From NCBI GenBank assembly GCA_029298735.1, contig JANSLP010000164.1:1-64000 (forward strand): 64,000 nucleotides of DNA, read 5' to 3'. This DNA comes from Ophiostoma sp. CBS 140.51. Its lineage: Eukaryota > Ascomycota > Sordariomycetes > Ophiostomatales > Ophiostomataceae. Below the pieces are notes generated by a model. The model was not told the DNA's origin. It searched no databases and saw nothing but the letters and a program-made list of their open reading frames with translations. This document shows, in pieces, positions 61,501-64,000 of this stretch. Each line of letters starts with the position of its first letter. Within the stretch, counting starts at the first letter, position 1. Made by a program: the position numbers and the translations under genes.

Positions 61501-64000
61501 GGTCACGGGCGTCATCGAAGTGGCAGGCGTCATCGGCCTGCTGAAGCCGGGCGGCGGCGGCGGCGTCGGGTGCTGCATCGGCTGAATGTGGCCAAATCCG
61601 GGCGGAAACGAGGGCGTGCCTGAGCGAAGGGGCGAGTCGATGCCGTACGGGTACGACATTATGGTCGGCTCGTCGGAGACGAGAGCATCGATGTTCGAGA
61701 CCACATCGTCCATAGCCGGAAGCTCGTCATCTAGAAAGAAAATCAAAGTATGTCAGTTTACCTTCTGGAAAAGATGCATTGCCTCATAGGAGAATGCCAA
61801 ACAACGTAGGCCACCACACGGTACGTGGGAAGCGATTAGAGAAGAAGCCCGAGAGTATAGAGACGAGATATAAGAGACTAGGAGACCGACGGATCGAGCA
61901 TGTCGGCTACACAGCAGCCGTGACAAGCAGAACAGCGACAAATCCAAACCCGGTACAAAGCGAAACGAACAAGAGATACAGAAATACATGAAAAGCGAAG
62001 GCGTGTCGTACAACAACAGGATTCGACCCGGTGCGTGACATGGATAGTGGGGAGTATTGGGAGGGAATAGGGCGCGTGTCGCAGAAAGAAACGCCGCAGC
62101 AGCCATCATCATCGTCGTTGTCGTCGGGGTCTTCTTGTTCTTCTTTGGTTTCTTCTTGTTTCTTCTTCTTCCTTCAGGGGGCGTGTTGACTTGTCGCTGA
62201 CCGCAGTCGAAGGGCCGTGGTTACATAGGACACACAAAGACTTCTTGTCGTTGAGGGTATAGAGGAAAAAAAGTTTATCTTGGTTCTTTCTTTAAAGACG
62301 TGGGCCCCGTCGAGACTGGAACAGTGCCAGGCGGAACAAGTCACACCCCCCGCTTGCGTTCTTCTTCAGCACAGGTGAGTGCCGAAAAGAAGAGAAACAA
62401 AAAGGCAGAAACGAAACTGGGCCCCGGATTAACATACATTGTGTAACAAAAGGAAGAACCCTCGAGAGGCAAGACGATGATGTGGATGGCTTGCCTGGCG
62501 TCGCAGCAACGATCTCTCTGCAAGATCTCTCAGAAGGCGTTGTGGTGCTAAAGAGAAGAAGAAGAAACAGTCCGAGGCCGAGGCGGTGAAAAGAAAGCAA
62601 GAAGAAGAAAAAGATGGTGAAGGTGAAGGTGAAGGTGTGAAGATGATGGCAATGTTGCTGGTGATGGTCGTTGGCATCGTCGTCTCGCCTCTCGAGTTTA
62701 GTTCTTTCTGCGCGCGACCCGATTTCCCAAATGCAGAAGCCCTCCAATGCGAAACAGAATTAAAATAAAAGCAAGACCAGAAACAAAAAACACGGCTCTC
62801 AGCCTCGTCCAAGGCTAGCTCAAACGAGCACTGTGTCACCCAAATTGGATGTTGGCATCGTGCGGGGGAATAGGGACAAACGCCTCGTACAGGTTGGAAA
62901 CATCAAAAAAACAAATCAGTAAAGCAATCAAAGATAAACAGAAAAAAATAGCCTCGCTTAGAACGCCAATCTGACATAGAAAACAAGGTGGACAAACGTC
63001 GATATAACAAACAAAACAACAACGCAAGAAAACAGAGAAGGGAAATAAAAAAGTGACGGAACTGGAGGAAAGCAAAGGGGTATTATAGGCAGGGGAAAAG
63101 AATAAGGAGACAAAAGAAAGAAATCAAAAAACCGCATTTGCTATTTGAGCCGTCGGGGTCTCTCGTCTCTCACTTCTCGTCTCCTTGTCTCGGACTTCCT
63201 CTCGAAAAACTACTCCCCTGCTGGCTACCCCTCTTCACATGCCAGACGTTTCCGCCTTGCAATGTTTTTTTCCTCGTTCATCCTCTCACCACCTCGGGTA
63301 GCCAGCACTGTACATCATGCTCGGGTTGTACCCACCTTGGGCCTGGCTCCCGAAAAGTCCCTGGCCGCTGCCGGCGTTGCTCTGCTGGTGAGGCAGTCTC
63401 GCTTGCAGGATACTCGGGTCTGCAAGCTCCACTAGGCCACTCCCCCCAGAGGAGGAAGTGTTAGCATGTCTGTGCTTCTTCCCCTTCTTCTTCTGCTTGG
63501 ATCCATTGTCTTGGAATCCTCCGGGCGGAGGGCCATATGCAGACGCCGGGTAACCAGAAGGAGGAGCGGGAGTGGAGGAGCCGGACGATGGGTACTGGGA
63601 AAGGAAAGAGGGAATCATGTACTCACGCTTGCCTGCGTCGTGCGCCTGGCTGCCAGAGCCACCACCTCCTCTGCCGCGAATAATATCCTGAAGCAGCTGG
63701 CTCGTATCCTTGGGGGCGCCAAAGCTGTTGTTGGAGAAGTTTTGGCCGAAGACTGCGGGCGGGGTTCCAGTCGACTTCAGTCCCGGAGGGGGGCCGGGCA
63801 TCGAGGCAGCGTAGTAAGGCGCGCTCTGCTGCGAGTGCAGAGATTGGGGCATCATGGACGACTGCTGTGCCATGATGCGAGGGTTCGCAGCCAGCTTGAT
63901 TGTGGCCGCACTGCCGCCAGCGCTTTCGCCAGCAAATCCATATCTAGAAGCCTGGCGGTTCTGCACCTGACCCTGGAACAGGTTCGTCTGCGACTGCGTG
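58582..64000 (-). CDS. NOT4: CCR4-NOT complex subunit NOT4, C-terminal part (5' cut by window)
   Basis: E3 ubiquitin ligase subunit of the CCR4-NOT deadenylase. Two exons are in the window: 63336 to beyond 64000, and 58582-61730. Intron 61731-63335 (1605 bp) has donor AAG|GTGGGT, branch CTGACA and acceptor TTTTCTTTCTAG; the join G|AT gives SQAQ|DDELPAMDDVV in frame. The downstream exon has no ATG before its conserved start, so it is not a separate gene. Visible: NPRIMAQQSSMM, HDAGKREYM, KKKGKKHRHANTSS, a second block DEDFPAL, a long Ala/Glu/Lys coiled coil (coded about 60060-60320), and a C-terminal folded part with MIDNRLENISFLQPFV and ending VVTTAY. The N-terminal RING and RRM lie beyond 64000. 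About 1049 residues come from the last exon. Confidence 0.82.
61731..63335 (-). other. 1.6-kb NOT4 intron
   Basis: No open frame in it looks coding; it is AT-rich with purine and pyrimidine runs. Introns elsewhere in the window are 52-126 bp, so this is more than ten times longer. The two junctions are good and keep the reading frame. Confidence 0.7.
63286..63335 (-). CDS. Alternative NOT4 ending if the intron is not spliced
   Basis: Reading through the donor adds GG and a short tail (YNPSMMYSAGYPRW) before a stop at 63286. The tail continues the style of the preceding Gly/Gln-rich segment, so a shorter NOT4 isoform made by intron retention or early polyadenylation is plausible. Confidence 0.4.

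Noticed and set aside
58582..61746. Independent 1054-codon gene beginning at 61746
   Set aside because: That start is TTG inside the polypyrimidine tract of a splice acceptor; no ATG precedes the conserved sequence, and the splice to the upstream exon restores frame.
62000..62060. tRNA on the minus strand from GGGTCGAATCC near 62020
   Set aside because: The T54 position is wrong, the T stem does not fully pair and no A box lies upstream.

Overview
The window is nuclear DNA of a filamentous ascomycete, most likely a Sordariomycete. Evidence: short phase-consistent introns (about 52-126 bp) with GTRAGT-type donors and CTAAC/CTGAC branch points, GC-rich third codon positions, and a gene set typical of Pezizomycotina (QDE-2-type Argonaute with an RGG tail, NADP-mannitol dehydrogenase, TOK-type K+ channel, a long-tailed NOT4). 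The order is not certain; Ophiostomatales or a relative is a guess. I see no transposon, tRNA, rRNA, CRISPR or viral element.

Layout. 1-8687: long stretch without a supportable gene. 8688-11913 (-): two-pore TOK-type potassium channel. 13554-15237 (+): alpha/beta-hydrolase-fold protein. 15503-16540 (-): cysteine-rich single-pass surface protein. 18851-25760 (-): 2261-residue protein, seven membrane segments followed by a very long disordered tail with four 73-residue repeats and many Leu-Trp motifs. 25761-29588: no gene. 29589-30504 (+): FMN split-barrel (PNPOx-like) protein. 30737-32608 (-): membrane domain fused to a spermidine-synthase-like methyltransferase-fold domain. 33446-34297 (+): phospholipid methyltransferase OPI3 with a 17-nt microexon. 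36652-38734 (+): NRAMP metal transporter. 40322-43761 (+): Argonaute. 43980-45380 (-): uncharacterised protein, OB-fold-like at best. 45886-46800 (+): RTF2. 47072-48970 (-): glucosidase II beta subunit with C-terminal KDEL. 49524-50819 (+): GCIP/cyclin-D1-binding-like protein. 53398-54891 (+): membrane fatty-acid desaturase-like protein. 55296-56096 (-): mannitol dehydrogenase. 58582 to beyond 64000 (-): the C-terminal two thirds of CCR4-NOT subunit NOT4, broken by a 1.6-kb intron.

The genes do not form a cluster or pathway; they are independent housekeeping, membrane and RNA-biology genes. The most unusual signals are at NOT4: its TGA stop is followed, in the same frame and only three codons later, by an 80-codon open frame encoding a glycine-rich hydrophobic hairpin (possible stop-codon readthrough or a hidden small membrane protein), and its 1.6-kb intron carries an in-frame alternative ending. 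The other main items are the Leu-Trp repeat membrane protein, a perfect match to the yeast inositol/choline-responsive element upstream of OPI3, and a 21-bp perfect inverted repeat between two genes. Gene models were spliced by eye; no database search was run.
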